Of a stretch of DNA of 64,000 nucleotides, positions 10,973 to 22,742 are shown one piece after another. The notes below the pieces were generated by a model. That model was not told the origin of the DNA. It saw only the letters and a program-made list of their open reading frames with translations, and searched no databases. The position numbers and the translations under genes were made by a program. Location: contig CAMQGK010000008.1 of the NCBI GenBank assembly GCA_947000775.1, forward strand, positions 17,335,001-17,399,000. Direction: 5' to 3'. Position 1 is the stretch's first letter. Each line of letters starts with the position of its first letter. Source of the stretch: Pterois miles (Eukaryota; Chordata; Actinopteri; Perciformes; Scorpaenidae).

Positions 10973-12200
10973 ACACCATAACAACAGTACCGATACACCA
11001 TAAACACCATAACAACAGTACCGATACACCATAAACACCATAACAACAGTACTGATACACCATAAACACCATAACAACAGTACTGATACACCATAAACAC
11101 CATAACAACAGTACTGATACACCATAAACACCATAACAACAGTACTGATACACCATAAACACCATAACAGCAGTACTGATACACCATAAACACCATAACA
11201 ACAGTACTGATACACCATAAACACCGTAACAACAGTACTGATACACCATAAACACCATAACAACAGTACTGATACACCATAAACACCATAAACACCATAA
11301 CAGCAGTACCGATACACCATAAACACCATAACAACAGTACCGATACACCATAAACACCATAACAGCAGTACTGATACACCATAAACACCATAACAACAGT
11401 ACTGATACACCATAAACACCATAACAACAGCAATGATACACCATAAACACCATAACAACAGTACCGATATACCATAAACACCAAAACAACAGTACCGATA
11501 CACCATAAACACCAAAACAACAGTACCGATACACCATAAACACCAAAACAACAGTACCGATACACCATAAACACCATAACAGCAGTACCGATACACCATA
11601 AACACCATAACAGCAGTACCGATACACCATAAACACCATAACAACAGTAACAACAGTACCGATACACCATAAACACCATAACAACATTACCGATACACCA
11701 TAAACACCATAACAACAGTACCGATACACCATAAACACCAAAACAACAGTACCGATACACCATAAACACCATAACAACAGTACCGATACACCATAAACAC
11801 CATAACAACAGTACTGATACACCATAAACACCATGACAGTACTGATACACCATAAACACCATAACAACAGTACCGATACACCATAAACACCATAACAGCA
11901 GTACTGATACACCATAAACACCATAACAACAGTACTGATACACCATAAACACCATAACAACAGTACCGATACACCATAAACACCATAACAGCAGTACTGA
12001 TACACCATAAACACCATAACAACAGTACCGATACACCATAAACACCATAACAACAGTACTGATACACCATAACAACAGTACCGATACACCATAAACACCA
12101 TAACAACAGTACTGATACACCATAACAACAGTACCGATACACCATAAACACCATAACAACAGTACTGATACACCATAAACCCTAAAACTGATACACCACA
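10943..12200 (+). repeat. 31-bp minisatellite that begins inside the cdkl2 terminal exon
   Basis: About 40 units of a 31-base repeat (ACAGTACYGATACACCATAA core, then ACACCATAACA) run head to tail. Two main variants differ at ACTGAT versus ACCGAT, some have AACAGCAG, and a few units lack the ACACCATAA piece. The first unit supplies the last codons and TAA stop of cdkl2 (10970-10972). Because 31 is not a multiple of three, the minus strand is open in several frames; those open frames are not genes. Confidence 0.97.
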
Positions 12201-12239
12201 AACCATAACAACACTGCCATGAATAAGTACCCTGGTCAC

Positions 12240-13330
12240 TACATTTTCAGGTTTGTTTTATTATGTTAGACCTTTTTAAAGCACCAAACAGATTATCCAT
12301 AATCATATATTTTTTAACAATTTTTAACAATAGTCATATATATATATTTATTTAACAATTTTTAAAGAGACAGTTATTGTTTTATGTGAGCATTATTAGA
12401 ATAAAGAAGTGTTTTAAAAATGAAGATTGCTTGTGTTGGTTTTGGTTAATGGTAGCAGCTAAGCTAACAGCCATAAGCTAACTTACAAACCTCTTAATTT
12501 TTGTTGAAATCTTAATATTTTAGTGCACAATACTAGCAACAACGTACACAATTTTTACTGCTATTACAACAGTGATGTGAGCATTTTCCTGGCTCCTAAA
12601 TGTATTGGGAATTTGTGATGTATTTTGAAGTAAAAATAAATACATTTATTCATTAGCAAACCAACAGGTAAAAAAAAATATGATGTGAAGACAAGAATAC
12701 AATTATACGTTTTATTAATACCAAATAATCAAAAGTTTTCAGGGTTTTTTGTTATCTTTTTAGTAAAGCAGCAAACAGGCATATTTGTTCTTTTTTAACC
12801 AATTTTTAAGCAGCAGTTGTTTTATATGGGCATTTGAAGAATAAAGAATATTTTTAAAGATGAAGTTTGGTTTTGTTGGTGTTGGTTAATGGCAGCAGCT
12901 AAGCTAACAGCTGTAAGCTAAAGTACATCTAAATTTTCCATGAAATTGTATTTTTTTAGTGCACAATACTTCCAAGCAACAAATTTAACAATACATTTTG
13001 TGGTAAATTTGTCATGTGTTTTGAAGGACAACCGGCATATTCGTACTTTTTAAACAATTGTTCAACAGACAGCAGTTGTTTTATGTGGGCATTTTAAGAA
13101 TAAAGACGCTTTATGTAAATGACAATTGGTTGTGTTGGTTTAGGTTAGTGGTAGCAGCTACGCTAACAGCTGTAAGCTAACATATACATTCAGATTTCTG
13201 TTGAAATTGTATTTTTTTGCACATAATACTTACTAGCAACACATTTAACAATAAATTTAGTGGTAATCTTGGGATTTGTGTTGTATTTTGAAGGAAAGCC
13301 CCTTTCAGAGAATATATGTGCCCATTAGCA
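12240..13330 (+). repeat. Three tandem diverged copies of a 300-450-bp block
   Basis: The blocks at about 12240-12610, 12740-13010 and 13025-13300 share, in order: AACAATTTTT, a GTTGTTTTATGTGGGCATTT-like run, GAATAAAGA, GGTTAATGGTAGCAGCTAAG, CTAACAGC, GTTGAAAT, and AGTGCACAATACT. Copies have diverged by substitutions and small indels. They lie between the cdkl2 minisatellite and the 3' end of the minus-strand gene and could contribute to its 3' untranslated region. No coding frame was seen. Confidence 0.75.
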
Positions 13331-13409
13331 ATACAACAGGTGCTAATCTGTGAAGAAACTGTTCACAAAACTGTATAATCTCTTCCATCTTTGTTGAAAA
13401 ACTAAAATA

Positions 13410-14963
13410 TTAAGATTCATCACTCGAGTCCTCTGAAGAAAACGAGCCAATTTTCCATCCGTTCTCGTCCGTCCTTCCCGCTCTTTTCAGCTGTGCTGCA
13501 GCTGACTCGTCGCTTTCTGATGTCATATCGTAACCTCTGTGAGGCAGCCCTCCCATTGGCTGAGAGATAAAACCGTTCAACCCTGGGAGAGAACCAGCCA
13601 CATGTCGTCTGCTATTGGCCAGGAGGTAATAGAGGAGGCTGTCAGTGATTGGCTGCGGCCTGACTGGTGGTCCACCATTTCTGGTTTCTGGTTTCCTTGG
13701 TGCTGATTGGACAGCTGGCTTTTTGGTTGTTGTTGTTGTTGTTGATGTTGTGGCCACAACCTGCTGCAAAATTATACATAAAATAGGGCAAGTTTATTTG
13801 TGTAGCACAGATGCAACTGAAAGTAATTTAAAGCAAATAAATGCACCACATCAACATTTAATACACAATGAAGAGGAAAGTAAAAGCATAGTTAGCATGC
13901 TAATGTTAGCATTTAGCTCAAGCCTCAAGGAGCTGCTGCAGATGCTTGGTATTGATAATTTAGATTTGAAAGTGAACATTATACATTACACTATATGTCA
14001 CTTTTTTGAGTCAAAGTCAACGATTACATTTGCATGCACAAAATATTCATTTTTTTCCCCTTATCCTGAAAAAGACAATATTCTTAAGATTTTAACATGC
14101 TTAATGAATATATTTCATAATATTCCCATTTACATGCAGCCATGCATACTCTCAAGCTAAGCAAGAACAGCAACTAACCTTTCATGGTTTAATTACCTTA
14201 CTGGTGACGGGTGTAGGTGTGGTTGTAGCTGTCGTGGTGATAGGTGTGGTTGTGGTTGTCATGGTGATATGTGTGGTGGTGGTGGTGTCGGGTGTGGGGT
14301 CAAAGAAAATCCTGCAGGTGTCCACAGCAGAGCCATCAACCTCTGGAAAGTCAAAACCTGACGGAAAGGAGACGGACCGAGCTGTTGGAGGGAGATTAGA
14401 GGTCAGTTTACTGCTTTACTACGAGTCGGTGGTCTGTAGAGACTCGTGTGTTAAAGATACACATTAAAAAGTACGATGGTTATATCAGCCTATACAGCTG
14501 AGTCAAACCTAACCAATAATGTCAGCGTTTGCATTAGACCTGTCAAAGTTAATGCGACAATAACACGTTAAACGCCACTAATTTCTCTAACCCATTAATG
14601 CAATTTGTGATTTTTAGGTTGTAGTGGACTCAATTTTAAAGCTAGAGCGAAGATATATAAAAACAAATTCATTGGAACCAACCATGTCATACTAGCTTGT
14701 CAGGGAGGAGGCTAACTGGTGGTGTTTTGCATACTGGGGTCCCTGAAAAGTCTTGAATTACTTAATTTGCGTATCAGTGTAAAGTTGAGACTCCAATGAG
14801 TCCAACTGGGTTCATGTGTGATGATGTTAGTCCCCATTGGAGCCATTTCATTGATCACTGTATAAAATTACCTGTGGTGACCTCTAGGATACTACTACTA
14901 CTACTACTACTACCTCTAGGATAATCACAGCCTCATGAAACTTTACAGCCACAAACTAGAGAC

Positions 14964-15001
<38 letters not shown>

Positions 15002-15639
15002 GCTGCTGCTACTACTACTACATCCTGGTAACTAGAGACCTAGAGCATTCAGATGATGGATGCTTTCCTAGCTACACTGACTACTACTACTAATACTACT
15101 AATACTACTGCTGCTTCTACTACTACATCCTGGTAACTAGAGACCTAGAGCATTCAGAGGATGGATGCTTTCCTGGCTACACTGACTACTACTACTACTA
15201 CTACTACTACTACATCCTGGTAACTAGAGACCTAGAGCATTCAGAGGATGGATGCTTTCCTGGCTACACTGACTACTACTACTACTACTACTACTACTAC
15301 ATCCTGGTAACTAGAGACCTAGAGCATTCAGAGGATGGATGCTTTCCTAGCTACACTGACTACAACTACTACTACTACTACTACATACTACTACTACATC
15401 CTGGTAACTAGAGACCTAGAGCATTCAGATGATGGATGTCTTTCCTAGCTACACTGACTACTACTACTACTACTACTACTACTACTGCTGCTTCTACTAC
15501 TACATCCTGGTAACTAGAGACCTAGAGCATTCAGAGGATGGATGCTACACTGACTACTACTACTACTACTAAACTACTACTACATCCTGGTAACTAGAGA
15601 CCTAGAGCATTCAGAGGATGGATGCTACACTGACTACTG

Positions 15640-15671
<32 letters not shown>

Positions 15672-15863
15672 ATCCTGGTAACTAGAGACCTAGAGCATTC
15701 AGAGGATGGATGTCTTCTAAAATACTACTAGCTACTACTACATCCTGGTAACTAGAGACCTACTACTACTGACTACTACTACTACTACTACTACATCCTA
15801 GTACATCCTGGTAACTAGAGACCTAGAGCATTCAGAGGATGGATGTCTTTCCTAGCTACACTG

Positions 15864-15898
<35 letters not shown>

Positions 15899-15958
15899 AT
15901 CCTGGTAACTAGAGACCTAGAGCATTCAGAGGGATGGATGTCTTTCCTAGCTACACTG

Positions 15959-15993
<35 letters not shown>

Positions 15994-16238
15994 ATCCTGG
16001 TAACTAGAGACCTAGAGCATTCAGATGATGGGATGTCTTTCCTAGCTACACTGACTACTACTACTACCAATACTACTACTACTACTACTACATCCTGGTA
16101 ACTAGAGACCTAGAGCATTCAGAGGATGGGATGGCTTTCCTAGCTACACTGACTACTACTACTACTACTACTACTACTACATCCTGGTAACTAGAGACCT
16201 AGAGCATTCAGAGGATGGGATCTTTCCTAGCTACACTG

Positions 16239-16276
<38 letters not shown>

Positions 16277-16336
16277 ATCCTGGTAACTAGAGACCTAGAG
16301 CATTCAGAGGGTGGGATGTCTTTACTAGCTACACTG

Positions 16337-16377
<41 letters not shown>

Positions 16378-16436
16378 ATCCTGGTAACTAGAGACCTAGA
16401 GCATTCAGAGGGTGGATGTCTTTCCTAGCTACACTG

Positions 16437-16472
<36 letters not shown>

Positions 16473-16625
16473 ATCCTGGTAACTAGAGACCTAGAGCATT
16501 CAGAGGGTGGATGTCTTTACTAGCTACACTGACTACTACTACTACTACTACTAGTACTACTACTACATCCTGGTAACTAGAGACCTAGAGCATTCAGAGG
16601 ATGGATGTCTTTCCTAGCTACACTG

Positions 16626-16660
<35 letters not shown>

Positions 16661-17791
16661 ATCCTGGTAACTAGAGACCTAGAGCATTCAGAGGGTGGAT
16701 GTCTTTACCAGCTACACTGACTACTACTAACTACTACTACTACTACATCCTGGTAACTAGAGACCTAGAGCATTCAGATGATGGATGCTTTCCTGGCTAC
16801 ACTGACAATAAGCAGGTTTCTGAGCAGTTTACATAACACAAGTGATCAACATCCAACTGTGGGAAAAATGCAGTTCTTGCAGAAATCTCCAAATGTCTAA
16901 AGTTTTTTATTATTACTCCCTTTATTTAACCAGGTGAGATTATTCCCCAGGAGGGATTATTGATCATTTTCATCAATTCTCCAGTGGTAAAAAAATGGTT
17001 TAATTTAGCACCAAATCTGTGTAACAAACGGTATCAACACAAAAATTGCTGCAACAACTTGTGAGACATAATAGAGCCTGAGGATGGACGTCAGATACTA
17101 ATATCATCATGTTCTAAACCCTGATACACTTATAATAATTAATTAGTATTTATTTCTGATCAATGACTAGAACAAATTGACACAGTGCTGAGCAGCGTCT
17201 CAAATTAATCTCCAGGTTCCAGCTTTCAGATGATCTTCACCACTTCTATGTGACATCTACTACTGACCTGCTATCTCCCCCTAAAGACCCCCTAAAGACC
17301 CCCTAAAAAGACTAAAACAGCTCTATTGTGGGTCTCAGGTGCAACCTGATCTAGTAACTTATATAAATCTTGAAGTAAAAATACCAGCTCCTCAAATGTG
17401 AGGAACTGGATCCTGGTAATTAGTAATTAGACGTAGCAGTTAGATTAACGGTCATTGCTGTATCTCTGACTAAGTCAGACATTACACCACGTAACCATGA
17501 ACCTCTTACGTATCTGTAGCGAGGTCAACAGCGTCTGTCTGTGCTGCTATCTGATCTATCAGTGATGCTGCATATTTCATGATGACCCGTCTAAGGTGTG
17601 TTTGTCTTTTGTTAACAGTAAAGCTGCCATGAAGACAACACGCCAAGAAGAAGGCTTTGTTCCAAGATAATCACAAAGGTCCAGTCATGACTTTAAACTT
17701 CATTCTTCACATTAAAAGTATATTTGTACTCACCGTGAGTCAAGTCGAAGATGAGCAAAAAGACAGACAGAGCTGTCAACCTGCAGGACAT
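13410..17791 (-). CDS. odaph: Small secreted Thr-rich protein with acidic-serine C-terminus; probable odontogenesis-associated phosphoprotein (ODAPH/C4orf26) orthologue
   Basis: Three exons on the minus strand: 17791-17734 (start, 19 codons plus one base), 14381-14197 and 13763-13410 (stop), joined in phases 1 and 0, giving 198 residues. Residues 1-20 form a clear signal peptide (MSCRLTALSVFLLIFDLTHG). Next comes a short segment with FDFPEVDG and DTCRIFFDPTP, then a Thr/Pro-rich stretch across the exon 2/3 join, then a Pro/Arg region, and last an acidic Ser-rich end (SFSSEDSSDES). Human ODAPH is a short secreted enamel-matrix phosphoprotein with a similar N-terminal DCQIF-type motif and a C-terminal SSSEES-type motif, recalled from memory. 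The human gene also lies next to CDKL2, tail to tail, as here. Ser-X-Glu/Asp sites at the end would suit secretory-pathway kinase phosphorylation. The Thr-rich middle is unlike the mammalian protein. The gene model is firm; orthology is inferred. Confidence 0.72.
14740..17340 (+). mobile_element. Dispersed repeat copy interrupted by internal satellite expansion
   Basis: The flanks 14740-14895 and 16800-17340 match the two halves of the unexpanded element at 40467-41180: GAGTCCAACTGG, TGTGACCTCTAGGATAATCA-like, CAGAAATCTCCAAATG, and CTCTATTGTGGGTCTCAG. Between them, a single-copy segment of that element has become a tandem array. No protein-coding capacity was seen. It occupies the first intron of the odaph-like gene. 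Confidence 0.65.
14895..16805 (+). repeat. About 20-unit satellite, 75-105-bp unit with a (TAC)n segment
   Basis: Each unit has ATCCTGGTAACTAGAGACCT, AGAGCATTCAGAGGATGGAT, a variable CTTTCCTAGCTACACTGA, and then (CTA)n of 4 to 13 repeats. Units differ in trinucleotide count and in GGATGG versus GGGTGG variants. The neighbouring single-copy form is at 40650-40705. Confidence 0.95.
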
Positions 17792-18089
17792 GATGATCAA
17801 AACACAAACAGGAAATGTAGAAAACAGGAAAAATAGAAATTAAGGCAGGGAGAAAGAGGAAAAGTGTTGATGGAGGACAGACGGCAGACTGACTGGTGAA
17901 GATTTAAGATGAGGAAGATGCTGGTGGATAAATAAAGGAGGGAATGAGTGAAGGTATGAAAGGAAAAGATGAATAATGTCTAGACTAAAGTTTTGTCTGA
18001 GCAGATCTGACGGCGTTTGTGGTTCTGAGTTGCAACAGAGCAGAAGCCAGTTAATCCTCGCTGCTTTTTTAAAACTTAATCATCAACAC

Positions 18090-18570
18090 AACACTATAGG
18101 CTGACTTGACTAGGACTTGATCCAGACTGACTGGGACTATCATAAAGTGGGCATGTCTGTAAAGGGGAGACTGGTGGGGACCCAGAGAACCCATTTACAT
18201 CCACACATCTGGAGGCCAGAGGTCAACGGACCCCTTTGAAAATGGACAGGACAGTTTTCTCTGGTCAAAATTTAGCTCAGGTTTGGAGCGTGATTTAACC
18301 TCCTCTGTCCTAGTCTGACCTGGTTGGTGCTGATGGATTCATCAGGTCTCCATATGAGACCAGTACCTGTAAAACCTGAGCTCGCTACAACCTAAAGATT
18401 GCAAGTTGTGTTAATGCTTCAAAAAAAATTAATGCCGTTAAATTTTCAAAGCCTAGATTTATGAGATATTGAATTTTATAAAATACATGAAACAAGTTCA
18501 CTGGCATTAAAACAGACTGGAGTATTGTCACAGCGCTGAAAAATGTTGTCCCTTTAAAAACAGTAACAGT
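18090..18570 (-). mobile_element. MITE-like dispersed element, fragment
   Basis: Shares GGGACTATCATAAAGTGGGC, GGGGAGACTGGTGGGGACCC, CCATTTACATCCACACATCT and AGGTCAACGGACCCCTTTGA with copies at 26040-26540, 35613-36330, 51832-52397 and 60780-61290. Full copies end in GACAGCCCT-type termini next to ATTAATCGTGATTAA-like sequence, typical of a non-autonomous DNA element common in fish. Confidence 0.6.
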
Positions 18571-19146
18571 AAAAAAAGTCAACGGACTTGTTTTGGACAG
18601 GCTGAAAGAAGCTTCAACACGAGGAGAAACAGGCTGAACGGTGGTGTTTACGCTGTGTGCAGAGTCAGTCTGTGCTGTGTGGAGCTGAATAGGAGTCGGT
18701 GTGTGTCGGTGTCGACACCAGTTGTTATGGGAAGAGACGAAGAGACGTCACTTCTTCCACTCGGAGTTTCCCTTCCAGGTTTTCTTAATCCGTCTTACCG
18801 CCTCACTAAACCTCTAAACACTTTGTGTCATTTTATTCCAGCAGAGATTAGTGAGGCATTAAAACCTCGAAGCCTCTTCTGAAAGGAAAGATTGTTTCCA
18901 GTGGAGGGACGACACAAAGAGAAATCATCACAAAGTTCAGTCTGACTTCGACCTGCCAGCGTTGTTTTATGATCTAATCAAAACTAAGTACAACATTCAG
19001 GTGCTTGTACTTGAGTGTTTCTGCCACTCTGTACTTCAACTCCACAACAATTCAGAGGGAAACACAGTATAAGAGAAATGAAAGATGCTGCTGAACGACC
19101 CTCTCGAGCTGCCGTGGTCGTGTGGTTCAGAGATGAGATCGGGACA

Positions 19147-20012
19147 GTGGTGGTACCAGTGATGGTACCAGTGGACGGTACCAGTGGATGGTACCAGTGA
19201 TGGTACCAGTGGATGGTACCAGGGGACGGTACCAGTGGATGGTACCAGTGATGGTACCAGTGGACGGTACCAGTGGATGGTACCAGTGATGGTACCAGGG
19301 GATGGTACCAGTGGACGGTACCAGTGATGGTACCAGTGGTTGGTACCAGTGGATGGTACCAGTGATGGTACCAGTGGACGGTACCAGTGGACGGTACCAG
19401 TGACGGTACCAGTGATGGTACCAGTGGATGGTACCAGGGGACGGTACCAGTGGATGGTACCAGTGATGGTACCAGGGGATGGTACCAGTGGACGGTACCA
19501 GTGATGGTACCAGTGGTTGGTACCAGTGGATGGTACCAGTGATGGTACCAGGGGACGGTACCAGTGGACGGTACCAGTGATGGTACCAGTGGTTGGTACC
19601 AGTGGACGGTACCAGTGATGGTACCAGGGGACGGTACCAGTGGACGGTACCAGTGATAGTACCAGTGGACGGTACCAGTGGTTGGTACCAGTGATGGTAC
19701 CAGTGGATGGTACCAGTGATGGTACCAGTGGTTGGTACCAGTGGATGGTACCAGTGATGGTACCAGTGGACGGTACCAGTGGACGGTACACAGTGGACCG
19801 TACCAGTGGACGGTACCAGTGGATGGTACCAGTGGATGGTACCAGTGGATGGTACCAGTGGTTGGTACCAGTGGACGGTACCAGTGGACCGTACCAGTGG
19901 ATGGTACCAGTGGACGGTACCAGTGATGGTACCAGTGATGGTACCAGTGGATGGTACCAGTGGACCGTACCAGTGGACGGTACCAGTGGACCGTACCAGT
20001 GGATGGTACACA
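19147..20012 (+). repeat. 12/13-bp GGTACC minisatellite
   Basis: About 68 units of GGTACCAGTGGAC, GGTACCAGTGGAT, GGTACCAGTGAT and rarer GGTACCAGGGGAC or GGTACCAGTGGTT run head to tail. Every unit carries the palindrome GGTACC (some show CCGTACC). Mixed 12- and 13-base spacing keeps long frames open on both strands; their Trp/Tyr/Pro or Val/Asp/Gly products are repeat artefacts. Confidence 0.96.
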
Positions 20013-20794
20013 GTGTTCACGCTAGTCAGACGACTGAGGGTCAAGTGGACTGAATGAGAAATGTCGCGAGAATGAAGAGAAAAGCAGCCAACCGACAAAC
20101 CAGCGGTGAACGGTACAGGCTGCTGTTTGAGGTACTTGTACCTTACCTGAGTATTTCCATTTTCTACTACTTTATACTTCTACTTCAGTACAGCTCTGAG
20201 GGAAATATTGTACCTCTTTCTCCATAAAAAGTATTAGAATGACATTTAAAAACAATAAGCAATAAAAATAAAATGGATAAAAATAAATAAGATAGCATGA
20301 AATAAGATTTAAAAAATTTTTCTGAAATGAAGTACAAATAGATTAAGAGTACAAAATCCTCTTCTTCCAGTACCTGTTAACCCAAACTTACGCCTTGGTG
20401 AAAAGATTTTTTTTTTAAGTATTTATTTTTAAATCAAAATGTTTATCAATACTTATGTACATTTGAATTATACACAGCCATAAAAACATAAACCAGTAAA
20501 AGAATAAGAATACAAATGTGGAAATATAAAGAGAAATACATAAAAGAAATGATTCAATAAAACAATGTGCAAAATAAAGGAGTACAAGTAAATTTTAAAT
20601 GAAAATGAATAATTCAATTTTACAAAATAGATATACAGAAAAAAATTGAATAGTTTATATGCAAAACTGATACATTCAGAAATATGGATATATTTTAATA
20701 TATTAATATCTACAGAAATAAATGTGAAAATAAATGCAAAAACATAATTGTTCTTTCATATTTTGACTCCGTAGTCGTGCATCTATATTGAGAA

Positions 20795-21345
20795 GAGAAA
20801 AAATAAAATAAAATAAAATAAGCACATTATAGTTTTGGCCAAATTCACAATTAAACAGTACAACACTTTATCACATTAGTAATCTAAAATAAGTAGCTAC
20901 AGGAGCCCATCTGTTTCTGTCTTTACATACTGCTGTCTTTTCCATTTAGTACACCTTAACTTAAAATAAGGCAAAGTTAAATAGTAAAAAATTGTAAAAA
21001 ATTTAATTAGATTTTTTGAATTATATATATACATATATATAATATATATTTGTATTTTAACATTTTTAATTTATTAGTTTATATTTTATTTCCTCATTTT
21101 TAAAATTTACTTATTTATTCTTGTATTTATTCTTCTTTATATTTCCACATTTTTTATATTCTCGTAGACATATGTTGTTTTTTATTACACTGCTAATAAA
21201 ATAAAATAAAATAAGCACCTTATAGTTTTGGCCAAATTTACAATTAAACAGTACAACACTTAATCACATTGGTAATCTAAAATAAGCAACTCCAGGAGCC
21301 CATCTGTTTCAAACATGTCTGTCTTTCCATGCTGTTATTTCTTTA
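20795..21345 (+). repeat. Direct duplication of an approximately 155-bp AT-rich block
   Basis: The block at 20795-20950 (AAAATAAAATAAAATAAGCA, TAGTTTTGGCCAAATT, AATTAAACAGTACAACACTT, CAGGAGCCCATCTGTTTC) recurs at 21190-21345 with few changes. It looks like a local tandem duplication about 390 bases apart. Confidence 0.85.
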
Positions 21346-21579
21346 GTACACTTCAGTTTAAAGTAAAATAAACCAGTAAAAAAGTTGAAATGAGTTGGCT
21401 TGAGTTAAAAACAGGTTGAAATATTCTTACTGCAAAACTAACACAAAGCTGCTTCAGTGATAATAATTATATAATATAATATCTATACCTGAGAGTGTTG
21501 TTACTTTAAGTACTGTCACAGACAAAAACAGGAGATGCGGGTATACTGAACAATAAAGTGATTGATTAAACAGAAAGGA

Positions 21580-22049
21580 TGTAAAAAGTCAGTCCAAAGA
21601 AAGTACAGGAGGAATCTGTGGAGTCGGTAGTGTAGGGAGTGGATGTAGTGCTGTAAAAACAAGGAAGAAGGACCAAAAACTGAGGAGCAGAGGTATCCCA
21701 GACCACAGAGCCCAGGAGAGTCCCATCCTACTGGTCCGCCTCATCAGGTCTGCAGCCCTGAGGACAGGAAGCAGACACTGGAGGACTCGGGCCGTCACAC
21801 TACATTTTGTTGGTACTCTGCTGAATGCAGGACGGCTGCTTGTGCTCGTCCAGCCCTGGAGAGGTGAAAGAGAGAGCGTCACACTCCCTGCTGCCTCTCT
21901 TCCTGCTTCTCTCATCAGGCCTTCACCGGCCGTAAAACACAACACAACCGGTGGACGCTGAGCCGACGGCCGTCTCTGTGCTTGTTGGTGTCCTGCAGTC
22001 TGGACGTCTGTCAGCAGCTGTTTTCACTGCGACGTTGTAGCTTCAGCAG
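21580..22049 (+). promoter_or_regulatory. Non-repetitive GC-richer patch; candidate abcg2 copy A promoter and 5' noncoding exon
   Basis: This is the only low-repeat, GC-richer stretch between the odaph-like gene and abcg2 copy A. It ends in a good donor, CAGCAG|GTGAGT, at 22049/22050. The abcg2 start-codon exon has an acceptor directly upstream (AG at 26705-26706), so a 5' noncoding exon must exist. The assignment is a guess from position. The minus-strand 118-residue open frame here shows no recognisable features. Confidence 0.3.
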
Positions 22050-22284
22050 GTGAGTAATGAACTCTCACTGTCACCTGAATCGCTGTAAGACGATCAGTCA
22101 AAATCAAACAGCAGTCTTTTAGTTGCAGTTAATCACATATTTTTATCTGTTCAAAATGTTCCTTAGAGGGAGATTTGTCAAGAATTTAATACTCTAATTA
22201 CAGTTTAAACAGGACGCTTTTAATTAGGTTGAAATAATATAACTCCTCCCCCTTCTGCTGGACGGACAGTTGACAATGCTGGAC

Positions 22285-22445
22285 TTTATGAACACCAATA
22301 TCATGTGCAATAATATGGCTTTAATATCATCATCTTTTCTATTATCATGTGCAATAATATGGCTTTAATATCACCACCTTTCTTTATTTCATGTGCAATA
22401 ATACCGCTACTGTCATCAATTTTTATTGTCATGTGCAATACTACA
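22285..22445 (+). repeat. Short tandem repeat of a TCATGTGCAATAATATGGCT unit
   Basis: About three to four diverged units of roughly 55-60 bases share ATGTGCAATA and GGCTTTAATATCA. Nothing else is seen in this stretch. Confidence 0.7.
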
Positions 22446-22669
22446 CATATGGTAATACTGTTCAATTAACACAACATTACTGATGTTATCCGTGCAATAT
22501 AGTTATTTTCAGTTATTTAATTTTTCACTGTTGATGAGAAAAGTACTTTTTTTTTCTTCCTATTAGTACTTATCAATCTTTAGTTCTTATCTTTTTTTTT
22601 TTAACTTTTTTTCCTCTATACACTTGTGTTATGTTAATTTGTGTTGTGTTTTGTACTTTTTGTAAATAC

Positions 22670-22742
22670 TGAGCATCTCTGGCACAACAATTTCCTTCGG
22701 GATAAATAAAGTTCGATTTTATCTTATCTTATCTTATCTTAT
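22670..22742 (+). mobile_element. 3' tail of a LINE-like retroelement
   Basis: A block TTCCTTCGGGATAAATAAAG followed by TTCGATTTTATC and (TTATC)n resembles the 3' ends of fish non-LTR elements. The upstream T-rich DNA has no reverse transcriptase frame. Confidence 0.5.

Noticed and set aside
10836..12239. A 467-codon minus-strand open frame rich in Val, Tyr, Cys and Trp
   Set aside because: It is the translation of the 31-bp minisatellite. Other frames through the array are equally open, and there is no splice or family evidence.
19036..20098. Long minus- and plus-strand frames with VPSTGT and VDGTSGWY repeats
   Set aside because: Products of the GGTACC minisatellite, open on both strands.
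21589..21945. A 118-codon minus-strand open frame
   Set aside because: No recognisable motif, no supporting neighbouring exon; more likely promoter or untranslated DNA of abcg2 copy A.
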